Of a DNA stretch of 64,000 nucleotides, positions 52,275 through 61,402 are shown in pieces. Origin of the DNA: Gemmatimonadaceae bacterium (GTDB lineage: Bacteria; Gemmatimonadota; Gemmatimonadetes; Gemmatimonadales; Gemmatimonadaceae). The DNA lies in contig JALHNZ010000006.1 of assembly GCA_022843265.1 (NCBI GenBank), positions 1-64,000 on the forward strand. The letters are read 5' to 3'. The first letter of the stretch is position 1; each line of letters starts with the position of its first letter. A model generated the notes under the pieces. That model had not been told where the DNA came from and did no database searches. It saw only the letters and a program-made list of their open reading frames with translations. The position numbers were made by a program, and so were the translations under genes.

Positions 52275-52865
52275 TCAAACGGGCGGAATGTGGGGGCGAC
52301 TTGGCGCGAGCGGTGCCTCATACAACATCATGCGATCCAGCAACCGGTTCACACTGTCGTCAACAATGAGCATGTCGTGATGCGATGATCGCACGAATCC
52401 CTCCGCGAACGCGTGGTCCAGAAACGCACCAAGCTGATTGTAGTATCCGCCCACATTCAGCAGAGCGCAGGGTTTGGCGTGCACGCCAATCTGCGCCCAC
52501 GTCCACGCTTCAAACAGTTCTTCAAGCGTGCCGATGCCGCCGGGAAGTGCAATAAATCCGTCACACAGCTCCGCCATTTTCGCTTTGCGGTCATGCATGG
52601 TGGCGGTGATGTGCAGCTCCGTGAGCGACTCGTGCGCCAACTCGCGGTCACGCATGAAGGCTGGCAACACGCCAATGGCTCGTCCACCCGCATTCAGTGT
52701 GGCGCTCGCAACCGCACCCATCAGTCCCACCCGCGCTCCGCCGTACACCAGTGCGATGTTGCGCTCGGCGAGTGCCTCGCCCAGCGCGCGAGCCGTTTCG
52801 AGGTACAGCGGATGGCGACCGTCGCGAGATCCGCAGTACACGCAGAGCGCTCTCACAGCGTGCAT
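52275..52865 (-). CDS. LOG-family nucleotide 5'-monophosphate phosphoribohydrolase
   Basis: A 196-residue protein of the LOG (lonely guy) family. The signature PGGIGTLEELFEAWTWAQIG is the conserved PGGxGTxxE block, with the N-terminal VYCGSRDGRHPLYLETARALG and ALVYGGARVGLMGAVASA. These enzymes hydrolyse nucleoside 5'-monophosphates such as cytokinin riboside monophosphate to the free base. Immediately upstream of pepE and divergent from the BNR-type lipoprotein gene. Confidence 0.92.
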   Translation of the reverse strand: MHAVRALCVYCGSRDGRHPLYLETARALGEALAERNIALVYGGARVGLMGAVASATLNAGGRAIGVLPAFMRDRELAHESLTELHITATMHDRKAKMAELCDGFIALPGGIGTLEELFEAWTWAQIGVHAKPCALLNVGGYYNQLGAFLDHAFAEGFVRSSHHDMLIVDDSVNRLLDRMMLYEAPLAPSRPHIPPV

Positions 52866-52924
52866 ATTTATTTTCGGGTGGGGGGCGGTGAACGGGTTCG
52901 ACTCGACTTCTCTTTGGTAACGCC

Positions 52925-54208
52925 ATGATGCAGACCATCAAGATTGCCCACTCGCGCGGCTCTGTTGTAGTGCCCGCGTTGCATCGGTTCACGCGAGCAG
53001 CCATTGCCATTGCGGTTGTTGCACTCGGCGCCTGCGGCGGTGAGCAGCCTGGAGCGCCCGCTGGAACACCACCTGTTGGCGCGGTGGTGCTGAACGACAT
53101 TGAGTTTCCACGCGCCAGCACACCGAATCTGGCGGTGGCGCCTGATGGCGCGGTACATCTGAGTTTTTCTGAGCGCGTAGATAGCACGACCAGCGCGCTG
53201 CGATTTGCCACCTGGAAAGGCGGCTCGTGGAGCACCCCGCGCGACATTGCGCGCGGCCTCGATTTTTTTGTGAACTGGGCCGATTTTTCGAGTATGGCCG
53301 TGCTCGAGAACGGCGATCTCGCCGCGCACTGGCTCGAACGTGAAGGCAAAGGCACCTACTCGTACGGCGTGCGCATAAGCCGCTCACGCGATGGTGGTGC
53401 AACATGGGACTCGGCGCGCACACCGCACGCCGACGGACTCCTCGCCGAGCATGGATTTGTGGCGCTGTGGCCCGCAGGCGGTGACGCCGTCGGCGCGGTG
53501 TGGCTGGACGGTCGCAAAACCGCCATGAAAGACAGCGCGCGCGAGATGACACTGCGCACGGCTTCAATCGGGCGCGAGACAGCGGCGATTCCCGAAGTGC
53601 TGCTGGATTCGCGCGTGTGTGATTGCTGTCAGACCAGCAGCGCGCTCGCACGAAGCGGACGCGTGATCGTGTATCGCGATCGCACGGAGGAGGAGGTGCG
53701 CGATATCGCGATTGTTCGCGAACAGAACGGTGCGTGGAGTGCACCAGTGATTGTGCACAACGATAACTGGGTGTTTGACGCGTGTCCGGTGAATGGACCC
53801 AGCGTGGCCGCCGTTGGCGACACCGTGGTGGTGGCGTGGTTTACCGGAGCGCAAGACACGGCGCGTGTTCGCGTTGCCACCAGCGTGAACGGCGGACAAA
53901 CGTTCGCGGCGCCCGTGCGCGTGGACGACGGCGATCCGCTCGGGCGCGTGACGGTGGTTCTCGACGAAAGCGCCCGACCGATTGTACTGTGGATGGAGCG
54001 CGTGACGGCCGACAGCGCGGCCGTTCGTGTGCGTCGTGTTGGTACCGATGGATCGCTGTCGGCCGCGACGACCGTTTCGGCAGGGGCCGGCAGCCGGCGC
54101 AGCGGATTCCCGCGCATGGTGCGCTCGGGTGATTCACTGGTGTTTGCCTGGACGATTCCAGGTGACAGTGTGCGCGTGCGTGTTGGGACCGCCGCACTTC
54201 AACCGTAA
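52925..54208 (+). CDS. Secreted lipoprotein with BNR/sialidase-like repeats and CDCC cluster
   Basis: A 427-residue lipoprotein with lipobox LGACGG after a ~35-residue signal. The mature protein has BNR/sialidase-like blades, recognisable from SRDGGATWDSA and SVNGGQTFAAPVRV. No arginine triad or catalytic Asp/Tyr of true sialidases can be assigned, so enzymatic activity is doubtful. A cysteine cluster VCDCCQTSS in the middle is striking and may bind a metal or form disulfides. ATGATG at the start leaves the exact codon open. The stop overlaps the convergent GNAT stop by 10 bases. Confidence 0.8.
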   Translation: MMQTIKIAHSRGSVVVPALHRFTRAAIAIAVVALGACGGEQPGAPAGTPPVGAVVLNDIEFPRASTPNLAVAPDGAVHLSFSERVDSTTSALRFATWKGGSWSTPRDIARGLDFFVNWADFSSMAVLENGDLAAHWLEREGKGTYSYGVRISRSRDGGATWDSARTPHADGLLAEHGFVALWPAGGDAVGAVWLDGRKTAMKDSAREMTLRTASIGRETAAIPEVLLDSRVCDCCQTSSALARSGRVIVYRDRTEEEVRDIAIVREQNGAWSAPVIVHNDNWVFDACPVNGPSVAAVGDTVVVAWFTGAQDTARVRVATSVNGGQTFAAPVRVDDGDPLGRVTVVLDESARPIVLWMERVTADSAAVRVRRVGTDGSLSAATTVSAGAGSRRSGFPRMVRSGDSLVFAWTIPGDSVRVRVGTAALQP

Positions 54209-54792
54209 ACGTGTAGTCGCTCTCGCAGCGCGCGCTCTACGGTCGGCCATTCGTCGCGCAGAATGCTGTACATCACGGTATCGCGCACGGTACCGTCGCG
54301 GCGCTGGTGGTTGTGCCTGATCACGCCGTCACGCTGCGCGCCAAGTTTTTCGATCGCACGCTGCGAGCGCACATTGAGAATGTCGGTGCGAAGCCCAACC
54401 GCACCGCATTCGAGTGTGGCAAACGCGTGCTGCAGGAGCAGCAGCTTGCACGCGGGATTGACTGTGGTGCTCTGCACTCGAGCCGCGTACCACGTGTAGC
54501 CGATTTCCACGCGACCCGCAGCAGGAACCACATCGTGGTATCGCGTGGTGCCAACGACTTCGTCGCTGACAAGATCACGCACCGCCCATGGCAGCATGTG
54601 TCCGCCACGAAATCCTTCGAGCGCGGTAGTGATATACTCCAGCGTACCGCTGGGTTCCGGCACAGACGTGTAGCGCAACTCCCAGAGTTTGCCGTCGCTG
54701 GCCGCGCGCGAAAGAGGTTCGGCGTGGTACGGCTCCAATGGTTCAAGCCGAACCCCAAACCCCTCTAGCTGCACAGGCGCCAGCGGTTGCAT
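54199..54792 (-). CDS. GNAT-family acetyltransferase (RimJ/RimL-like)
   Basis: A 197-residue acetyltransferase. It starts at 54792 (MQPLAPVQLEGFGVRLEPLEPYHAEPL); an in-frame ATG at 54861 is rejected because it would overlap the small upstream gene by 62 bases and adds a basic low-complexity leader. The acetyl-CoA-binding region shows VEIGYTWYAARVQSTTVNPACKLLLLQHAF and LRTDILNVRSQRAIEKLGAQRDGVIR, as in RimJ-like N-acetyltransferases that modify protein or small-molecule amines. Confidence 0.88.
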   Translation of the reverse strand: MQPLAPVQLEGFGVRLEPLEPYHAEPLSRAASDGKLWELRYTSVPEPSGTLEYITTALEGFRGGHMLPWAVRDLVSDEVVGTTRYHDVVPAAGRVEIGYTWYAARVQSTTVNPACKLLLLQHAFATLECGAVGLRTDILNVRSQRAIEKLGAQRDGVIRHNHQRRDGTVRDTVMYSILRDEWPTVERALRERLHVYG

Positions 54793-54799
54793 GTGTCGT

Positions 54800-55006
54800 T
54801 CAGGACTCGGCTGGCGCCGTTTCGTCGTCGGCCTCTTCGCCTTCGGCCTCTTCGCCGTCAACGCCTTCTACGTATCCCTCTTCGCCTTCCTCGGGAAGTC
54901 CGGCTGCCTTGCGGCGCGCACGCTCTTCCTTCTTGGCTTCCTTCTTGTTCTTGCGGTCCATCTCCTTCTTACGTCGCTCGAAATCGTAGTTCGGCTTTCG
55001 TGCCAC
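54800..55006 (-). CDS. Small highly charged protein
   Basis: A 68-residue protein, MARKPNYDFERRKKEMDRKNKKEAKKEERARRKAAG, basic in the first half and strongly acidic in the second (EEGEEGYVEGVDGEEAEGEEADDE). It starts at GTG 55006 with GGAG about 9 bases upstream. Conserved small genes of this form are found in several bacterial groups; no function is known to me. It lies 7 bases upstream of the GNAT gene and is probably cotranscribed. Confidence 0.72.
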   Translation of the reverse strand: MARKPNYDFERRKKEMDRKNKKEAKKEERARRKAAGLPEEGEEGYVEGVDGEEAEGEEADDETAPAES

Positions 55007-55128
55007 AGGGCAATACTCCGTTCAATGTCCTTTGTGTGAGGCACCAGGACACTGCGTCCCAAGGCACCGCGCTGCCGCACTTGCGGTTCGTATCTGAAAA
55101 CTAACCCGCGTGGCAGCGCCCTGCCGAT

Positions 55129-56520
55129 TCAGACCGCGTCGGACAGGCTCGTGAAGTTGAAATCCCGCACTTTGATGGGTGGCATCACGAGGCTCCCGCC
55201 GCCCGCAGTACGGACCGCCGCACCAATGCCCTCAAGATTGTTGAGCATGAACAGCGGCGAGTCGTTGAAACGGAAGTTCTTGATGGAACGGGCAATCTTG
55301 CCGTTTTCCACCAGAAACGTGCCGTCGCGCGTGAGGCCGGTATACACGAGCGTACGCTGATCCACGGCGCGCAGATACCACAGACGAGTGACAAGAATGC
55401 CACGCTCGGTAGACGCGATCATCGATTCGATTGTATCGGTGCCGCCCGCAAGTCGCAGTGAGTTGGCGCCGCCGGTGGCGGATTTGCCCTGTTTCTGCGC
55501 CCAGAAGCGTGGATACGCGAGTTTTTTGAGCACACCACCTTCAATCCACACCTGACGGGTGACGGGCATGCCGTCGCCATCAAACGGGCTGCCAAGCACC
55601 AGCGGATCACGCGGATCGGACGACAGCGTGACTCGCTCGTCGAGAATTTTCTCGCCAACTTTTGTGCCGCCCGTTTTCGAGAACGCGGAGCGACCTTCGT
55701 CGGCGGAACGCGCTTGCAGCGCACCGCTGATCGAACTCACAATGTTCGCGGTAGCTTCGGGTTCAAAGATGACCGTGTAGCGACCGGGTTCAATCGCCAC
55801 AGGATTGCGCGAACGACGTGCTTTGTCGATCGCCGCTGTTGCGACGGCGTTGAAATCAAGACGTGTCCAGTCGTTGTCTTCAATGGCAACCCATCCGGAG
55901 CCAGTGCCATCGTTGGTACGTGCCGTAAGCGAATAATTCGCGTTCGTGCTGCGGTGATAGGCAAAGAGTCCGGCGCTGTTGCCCAGTGCCGTCGCGGACG
56001 CATTGCACACGATGTAACCGGCAACCGTGAGATCATTCGCCGAGCGCGCGGGGGCGAGTGCTGTCAGCGCGGCCTTGGCGCGATCATCGGCGCTGAGCTC
56101 AGCGGTCGCATCGAACCATGCGGGTACCGGCTCGTACGTTTGCGCGGGCAGCTCACCCAGATATTCGGGATCTTCCGGCGCAAGTTTGGCGATTGCCTCA
56201 GACTGTTCGACGGCGCGACGCAGACCAGCGTCTGTTCGGTCATTGGTAACAACCGACGCTTTGCGTTTGCCGAACACACTCTGCACACGAATGGTGGTGT
56301 TGGTCGTAGCGCCCGACGTGGTCATCTGGTTGTCGGCAAAACGCAGATTGGTTTCGCGTCCGCTTTGTACGGACACGCTCACCGCGTCCGCCTTGGACAA
56401 ACGCACCGTGCGTTCAATCAGCGACTGCGCTTCCTCGCGTGTGATTACGCTGTTGGCGGCCAGTACACCATGCACTGAGAAATCGCGCAAGCGGCGCGGC
56501 GTTCCGAGATCGCCACTCAC
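55129..56520 (-). CDS. tldE: TldE/PmbA-family protein
   Basis: A 463-residue protein of the TldD/PmbA family, with no zinc HExxxH motif, as expected for the non-catalytic TldE partner. Typical blocks are ANSVITREEAQSLIERTVRLSKADAVSVSV and the C-terminal GILVTRLWYLRAVDQRTLVYTGLTRDGTFLVENGKIARSIKNFRFNDSPLFMLNNLEGIG. It starts at GTG 56520 overlapping the TldD stop by 4 bases (GTGA). No signal peptide is visible, unlike its partner. With TldD it would form a peptidase that trims modified peptides. Confidence 0.9.
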   Translation of the reverse strand: MSGDLGTPRRLRDFSVHGVLAANSVITREEAQSLIERTVRLSKADAVSVSVQSGRETNLRFADNQMTTSGATTNTTIRVQSVFGKRKASVVTNDRTDAGLRRAVEQSEAIAKLAPEDPEYLGELPAQTYEPVPAWFDATAELSADDRAKAALTALAPARSANDLTVAGYIVCNASATALGNSAGLFAYHRSTNANYSLTARTNDGTGSGWVAIEDNDWTRLDFNAVATAAIDKARRSRNPVAIEPGRYTVIFEPEATANIVSSISGALQARSADEGRSAFSKTGGTKVGEKILDERVTLSSDPRDPLVLGSPFDGDGMPVTRQVWIEGGVLKKLAYPRFWAQKQGKSATGGANSLRLAGGTDTIESMIASTERGILVTRLWYLRAVDQRTLVYTGLTRDGTFLVENGKIARSIKNFRFNDSPLFMLNNLEGIGAAVRTAGGGSLVMPPIKVRDFNFTSLSDAV

Positions 56521-58145
56521 AGTGCACGCCCCGTGTTGATCACGTTGATATTCTTAAAGCGCACCGGCGGACAGCCGTGGCTCACGGCGTTGGCCTGTGA
56601 TGGCTGACCTTTGCCATCATTGAATGTGCCGCCAAACTCGTAACTCGACTTGCCGCCCAGCATGTCCATGGCGTTCCAGAAGTCTGGTGTGCGCATTTGG
56701 TACGCCACATCCTTGAGCTGCCCCACAATCTTTCCGCCCTTGATCTCGTAGCACAGCTGCGCGCCGAACTGCGCGTTGTAGCGCTGTTGATCAATGGAGT
56801 ACGATGAGCGCCCAATCATCGCGATGCCACGATCGGTAGCCGAAATCAGATCGTTCCACGAGAGGTCCTGCGCACCCGGCTGCAGTGAAACATTCGGCAT
56901 GCGCTGGAACTGCACGTCGGCCCAGCTCTGCGCATACGAGCAGCCGTGCGAACGCGGCTGCTGTCCGTTCTTGGTGTACCACCAGTCGAGCAGCGGCGCC
57001 TGTTCGCGCGTGGTCTGGAAATCGTTCAGGATGCCATCTTTGACAATGTGAAAGTCGTCGGGCTGCACGCCGTCGTCGTCATAGCCGATCGTGGCGAGTG
57101 CGCCCACTTCAGAGCGATTGCCCACCAGATTCATCATGGGCGGACCGAGCTTGAGCGAACCCAACACCTTCTCCGGCGGCGCCATGAAACTCGTGCCCGC
57201 GTAGTTGGCTTCGTAGCCCATGACGCGATCGAGTTCCGTTGGGTGCGCGAGCGATTCGTGAATGGTGAGAAAGAGTTGCGACGGGTGCAGGATCAGATCG
57301 TAGCGGCCTACATCCACCGGTTTGGCGGTGAGTTTTTCAGCCGCCTCTTCGCCCCATTTGGCCGCGTTACCGACAACATCTGCTTCGAGCACGTATTCCC
57401 AACCACGACCGGCGGGCTGCACCACTTCCGGACCACGCACTGCAACCTCGCCGTTGGCTTGCGCCGTGACGGAGAGCGTGACCCAGCTGCGCACATAGTC
57501 CTGCGTAATCACTGAACCATCAGTGTTGGCGTAGTTCCGCTCTTCCTTTACGAACGACAATCCGGAGTTCACAAAACGCACGTTGCGCACCTTCTGCGCT
57601 TCGGCGTTCGCCGTGAGCAGCAACCCGACTTTGTCTTCCAGCGACACGGTGAACGGATCAATCGTGTAGGCACTGCGCCAGGTGGCGTTCGGATGCGCCG
57701 GCGCCGGCGCGAGCGTGACTCGGCGATCCATGGCCACACGGTTTGCTTTGGCAATCGCCGCGGCTTCCTGCGCCGCACCGCCCACTCCGGCTTTGGTAAG
57801 TTCCTGCGTGGCGGAGAAACCCCAGCATCCGTCGACCAGCACGCGCACTCCACAGCCCATCGTGTCGCTCTCGACAACGTTGGTCACTTGCTGCTCACGC
57901 GTATTCACGGAGTTGTTGCGATTGCGTCCAATGCGTACGTCGGCCCACGATGCACCGGCGCGTTTGGCTGCGTCGAGCGCTTCCATCATGAGCTCGCGCG
58001 TGGCCGGATCGGTGTAGACAGGCGGCAACGGACGCAACAACGGATGTGAACCGAATGCGGGCGCAGCGCGCAGCAGCTCCGGTCCAACGGCCAGTGCGCC
58101 GAGCGACACACCACTGGTCTTGAGAAAGTCGCGACGGGAAGTCAT
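56517..58145 (-). CDS. tldD: TldD-family metallopeptidase with Tat signal
   Basis: A 542-residue protein with a twin-arginine signal: SRRDFLKTSGVSLGALAVG at the N-terminus. Zinc motif HESLAH in TIHESLAHPTELDRV (near residue 297) marks the catalytic subunit. Other family blocks are DPATRELMMEALDAAKRAGASWADVRIG and GIAMIGRSSYSIDQQRYNAQFGAQL. Most TldD proteins are cytoplasmic, so the Tat signal implies folded export to the periplasm. Coupled to the TldE gene by a 4-base overlap. Confidence 0.9.
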   Translation of the reverse strand: MTSRRDFLKTSGVSLGALAVGPELLRAAPAFGSHPLLRPLPPVYTDPATRELMMEALDAAKRAGASWADVRIGRNRNNSVNTREQQVTNVVESDTMGCGVRVLVDGCWGFSATQELTKAGVGGAAQEAAAIAKANRVAMDRRVTLAPAPAHPNATWRSAYTIDPFTVSLEDKVGLLLTANAEAQKVRNVRFVNSGLSFVKEERNYANTDGSVITQDYVRSWVTLSVTAQANGEVAVRGPEVVQPAGRGWEYVLEADVVGNAAKWGEEAAEKLTAKPVDVGRYDLILHPSQLFLTIHESLAHPTELDRVMGYEANYAGTSFMAPPEKVLGSLKLGPPMMNLVGNRSEVGALATIGYDDDGVQPDDFHIVKDGILNDFQTTREQAPLLDWWYTKNGQQPRSHGCSYAQSWADVQFQRMPNVSLQPGAQDLSWNDLISATDRGIAMIGRSSYSIDQQRYNAQFGAQLCYEIKGGKIVGQLKDVAYQMRTPDFWNAMDMLGGKSSYEFGGTFNDGKGQPSQANAVSHGCPPVRFKNINVINTGRAL

Positions 58146-58226
58146 GAGGCGGGGCTATGGCAGGAGAGAAAATGTCTACATGAGCTACGCTGCAGCGGTT
58201 ACAATCGCTGAGCTTTGCACGCGCAG

Positions 58227-60122
58227 CTACTGTTCCGACGCGACGGTTTCGAGTTCTTCCCACCGCGCCATCAATCGCTCGATCTCACGCTCCACACGAC
58301 CAAGCGCCTCGCGCGCCGCGAACACCGCGGCGGCGTCACGCACGGTGGCCGGATCAGCGAGTGTCTCGTAACTCTGACTGCGCTTCGCTTCCGCGGCTTC
58401 GATTTGTGCAGGGAGCGAAGCGAGTTCAGTCATTTCTTTGAAAGTAAGTTTGCGCTTCCGCTCGGTGCGCGGCTGCACAGTGGGTGATACAGGCTTTGCC
58501 GGCTGCGGCTTTGTCGATTCTGTGGGCACTGCGCGCTGGCGCACCCAGTCGGTGTACCCCCCGACAAACTCGCGGACAATACCGCGACCTTCGAAGACCA
58601 GCGTGCTGGTGACCACCGCGTCGAGAAACGCACGGTCGTGGCTGACCAACAACAGCGTGCCGTTGAACTCGAGCAGGCGATCCTCAAGCAGATCCAGCGT
58701 CTCAACATCGAGATCGTTCGTTGGTTCGTCGAGCACAAGCAAATTGAAGGAACGCGTGAACAGGCGCGCGAGCAGCAGTCGATTGCGCTCACCGCCAGAC
58801 AGCGCACGCACTGGAGTCCGCGCGCGTTCCGGGCCAAACATGAAGTCCTGCAAGTAGCTGTTTACATGCCGGCGGTTGCCCGCGATCTCCACAAATTCGG
58901 CGCCATCGGCAATGCTTGAAAACACCGTCGCATCCGGATCGAGCTGATCACGCAGCTGATCGAAGTACGCGATTTCGAGGTTGGTACCAATGCGAATCGT
59001 GCCCGATTGCGGCTCCAACTCGCCCAGCAGCAGCCGCAGCAATGTGGTTTTACCCACGCCGTTCGGGCCAATGAGCCCGATGCGGTCGCCGCGCATGATC
59101 GTGCACGTGACATCGCGCGCAATTTCCTTGTCACCGTGAGCGAACGACACGCCACGCGCCTCGACCACCAGTTTTCCACTGCGCTCAGCTTCCTGCACCT
59201 GCAGTTTTGCGGTGCCCACACGATCTCTGCGCGCCGAACGCTCAACACGCATTGCTGCGAGTGAACGCACACGACCTTCGTTGCGGGTACGTCTGGCTTG
59301 AATACCGGTGCGAATCCACACCTCTTCTTCAGCCAGTCGTCGGTCAAACTCCGCCCACTCCTTGGCCTCGGCGTGCAGCGCCGCGTCTTTGCGTTCGAGG
59401 TACAGGTCGTAGTCTGCACCCCAGTCGGAAAGCTTGCCACGATCAAGTTCGACAATGCGCGTGGCGACGCGTCGCAGGAACGCGCGATCGTGCGTCACGA
59501 AGATCAGCGTGAGGTTGCGTTCAATCAGCCACGACTCGAGCAGCTCGATCGCGGCAATGTCGAGATGGTTCGTTGGTTCGTCGAGCAGCAGCACATCGGG
59601 CTCACGCACGAGCGCGCGGGCAAGCAATGTTTGCCGTTTGCGTCCGCCAGAGGCCGCGTTGAACATGGCGTCAGGGTCGAGTCCAAGGCGCTCGATCACG
59701 GTGCTCACACGATTGTTCACATCCCACGCGCCGGCCACGTCAATCGCCTGATGCAACCGGTCGAGCTCGCGCAACGCACGCTCGTCCGAATGCTGGCCCA
59801 ACTCGTGACTGACGTGATGGTATTTGGCGAGCAACTCGCCTACGGGGCCGAGGCCGCTCGCGACCACGTCAAAAATCGATCCTTCGAGGTGATCGGGGAC
59901 ATCTTGCTGAAGTCGCGAGACACTGACGGTGCCCTGTCGCACCACTTCGCCGCTGTCCGGCTGCATGGTGCCGTCAATCAACTGGAGCAGCGTACTCTTT
60001 CCCGCACCGTTGCGGCCGAGTAGACACATGCGGTCGCCACGTTCGATGGCCAGATTGGCCTCTCGTAACACGGGCGGACCACCAAAGGCCATGGAAATGT
60101 TCTGAAGAGCGAGCAGGGCCAT
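58227..60122 (-). CDS. ABC-F family ATPase (Uup-like)
   Basis: A 631-residue protein with two ATP-binding domains and no membrane domain. The first domain has Walker A GRNGAGKST and signature NAASGGRKRQ, the second GPNGVGKTT and ALSGGERNRLLLARL, each followed by LLLDEPTNHLD and LVLDEPTNDLD. The C-terminal ~90 residues form a coiled coil (VSPTVQPRTERKRKLTFKEMTELASLPAQIEAAEAKRSQSYETL), which is typical of Uup. ABC-F proteins act on the ribosome or DNA-recombination intermediates. The start at 60122 (MALLALQNISMAF) is the usual opening. Confidence 0.94.
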   Translation of the reverse strand: MALLALQNISMAFGGPPVLREANLAIERGDRMCLLGRNGAGKSTLLQLIDGTMQPDSGEVVRQGTVSVSRLQQDVPDHLEGSIFDVVASGLGPVGELLAKYHHVSHELGQHSDERALRELDRLHQAIDVAGAWDVNNRVSTVIERLGLDPDAMFNAASGGRKRQTLLARALVREPDVLLLDEPTNHLDIAAIELLESWLIERNLTLIFVTHDRAFLRRVATRIVELDRGKLSDWGADYDLYLERKDAALHAEAKEWAEFDRRLAEEEVWIRTGIQARRTRNEGRVRSLAAMRVERSARRDRVGTAKLQVQEAERSGKLVVEARGVSFAHGDKEIARDVTCTIMRGDRIGLIGPNGVGKTTLLRLLLGELEPQSGTIRIGTNLEIAYFDQLRDQLDPDATVFSSIADGAEFVEIAGNRRHVNSYLQDFMFGPERARTPVRALSGGERNRLLLARLFTRSFNLLVLDEPTNDLDVETLDLLEDRLLEFNGTLLLVSHDRAFLDAVVTSTLVFEGRGIVREFVGGYTDWVRQRAVPTESTKPQPAKPVSPTVQPRTERKRKLTFKEMTELASLPAQIEAAEAKRSQSYETLADPATVRDAAAVFAAREALGRVEREIERLMARWEELETVASEQ

Positions 60123-60203
60123 CGGTACGGTCTGGAGGAGTCGTGAACGTGATTGTGCGCCCGGCGCTCGCGCGAGGGCACGCACACAAGATATCCTGAA
60201 GGC

Positions 60204-61379
60204 ATGCGTTGCCGACTGCTTGCCGACCGCTTTCGCCGACCCAGTGCCGCGTTGACGCTGGGCGTGGGGCTGTTGGTCAGTGCGCTGCCAGGCGCCGCCC
60301 CATTGACGGCACAGTCCGTTGCCACGCCCACCTCGCGTGTGCGCGCGCTCTCGAACGCCGACTTTGCCAGCACGATTTCGTCGATTTCAGAGGCCGGTGG
60401 GTATTTCGACACCGACAATCTGATTTCAAATGAGCGCAGCTATCTGCACGTGATGGAGCAGCTCGACCGACTACAGGTGCGCGGCGGTGCCTTCATCGGC
60501 GTAGGCCCGGATCAGAGTTATTCGTACATCGCACGAACCCGTTCCGAGATCGCGTTCCTGCTCGATATTCGCCGTGACAATCTGTTGCAGCACCTGCTGT
60601 TTAAGGCACTGTTCGCCGAGTCTCGAACGCGCGCTGAATATCTGGCGCAGTGGCTTGGTCGACCCTCCGTCTTATTGCTGCAACGTGATGCCGCGCGTTC
60701 CATTGAAGAGCTGTTGCAGCAGCTTGAGCTGACACCTGCGACCGCCGAGAGTCGCGGAGCCGCGCAACGTGCGGTCAGTGCGCAGATCGCACGCATGGGA
60801 CTTTCGTTGTCCCCAACGGACATGGCGACGATCTCGCGATTTCACGAGACGTTTATGTCGCAGGGACTCGCGCTGCGCTTCACATCAATCGGCCGCGCGC
60901 CGCGCCCATACTATCCCACGCTGCGCGATCTGCTGCTCGAGACTGACCGTTCAGGGCGGCAGGCAAACTATCTGGCGTCTGAAGCTGACTTTCAGTACGT
61001 GAAAGAGCTGCATCACCGAAACCTGATCATTCCAGTGGTCGGAGATCTCGCAGGCGCAAAGGCGCTTACCGGCGCCGGTCGATTCGTACGCGATCGCGGT
61101 CTCCCAGTCAGCGTGCTCTACGCGTCAAACGCCGAGGACTACGTGATGCGTGACGGTGGCTTCGCACGCTACGTACAGAATGTGGCATCGTTGCCGCGCA
61201 CGTCGAACAGCGTGATGATCCGCAGCTGGTTTGGCGGACCCGGCACACATCCGCACGAAGTGCCGGGCTACTTCAGTGTGCAGCTCTTGCAAACAATGGA
61301 CGCATTCGTGCAAGCGTCGAAGGCCGATGTGCTGTGGGGATATCGCGCGCTGGTGTTTACGCCACACGTAGCGCCCTGA
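60204..61379 (+). CDS. Conserved secreted protein of unknown family
   Basis: A 391-residue protein with a Sec signal peptide (LLVSALPGAAPLTAQS). Mature sequence begins RALSNADFASTISSISEAGGYFDTDNLISNERSYLHVMEQLDRLQVRGGAFIGVGPDQSYSYIARTRSEIAFLLDIRRDNLLQHLLFKAL, a compact block that looks alpha/beta with a glycine loop (GVGPDQ). Further blocks are YPTLRDLLLETD and IIPVVGDLAGAKAL near the C-terminus. The GYFDTDNLISNE and VGPDQSYSYI segments look highly constrained. I cannot place it in a characterised family. AAGG sits just before the ATG at 60204. Convergent with the nagB/PIG-L gene. Confidence 0.75.
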   Translation: MRCRLLADRFRRPSAALTLGVGLLVSALPGAAPLTAQSVATPTSRVRALSNADFASTISSISEAGGYFDTDNLISNERSYLHVMEQLDRLQVRGGAFIGVGPDQSYSYIARTRSEIAFLLDIRRDNLLQHLLFKALFAESRTRAEYLAQWLGRPSVLLLQRDAARSIEELLQQLELTPATAESRGAAQRAVSAQIARMGLSLSPTDMATISRFHETFMSQGLALRFTSIGRAPRPYYPTLRDLLLETDRSGRQANYLASEADFQYVKELHHRNLIIPVVGDLAGAKALTGAGRFVRDRGLPVSVLYASNAEDYVMRDGGFARYVQNVASLPRTSNSVMIRSWFGGPGTHPHEVPGYFSVQLLQTMDAFVQASKADVLWGYRALVFTPHVAP

Positions 61380-61402
61380 AGCACGTCGCGTACATCGTGG
61401 AG

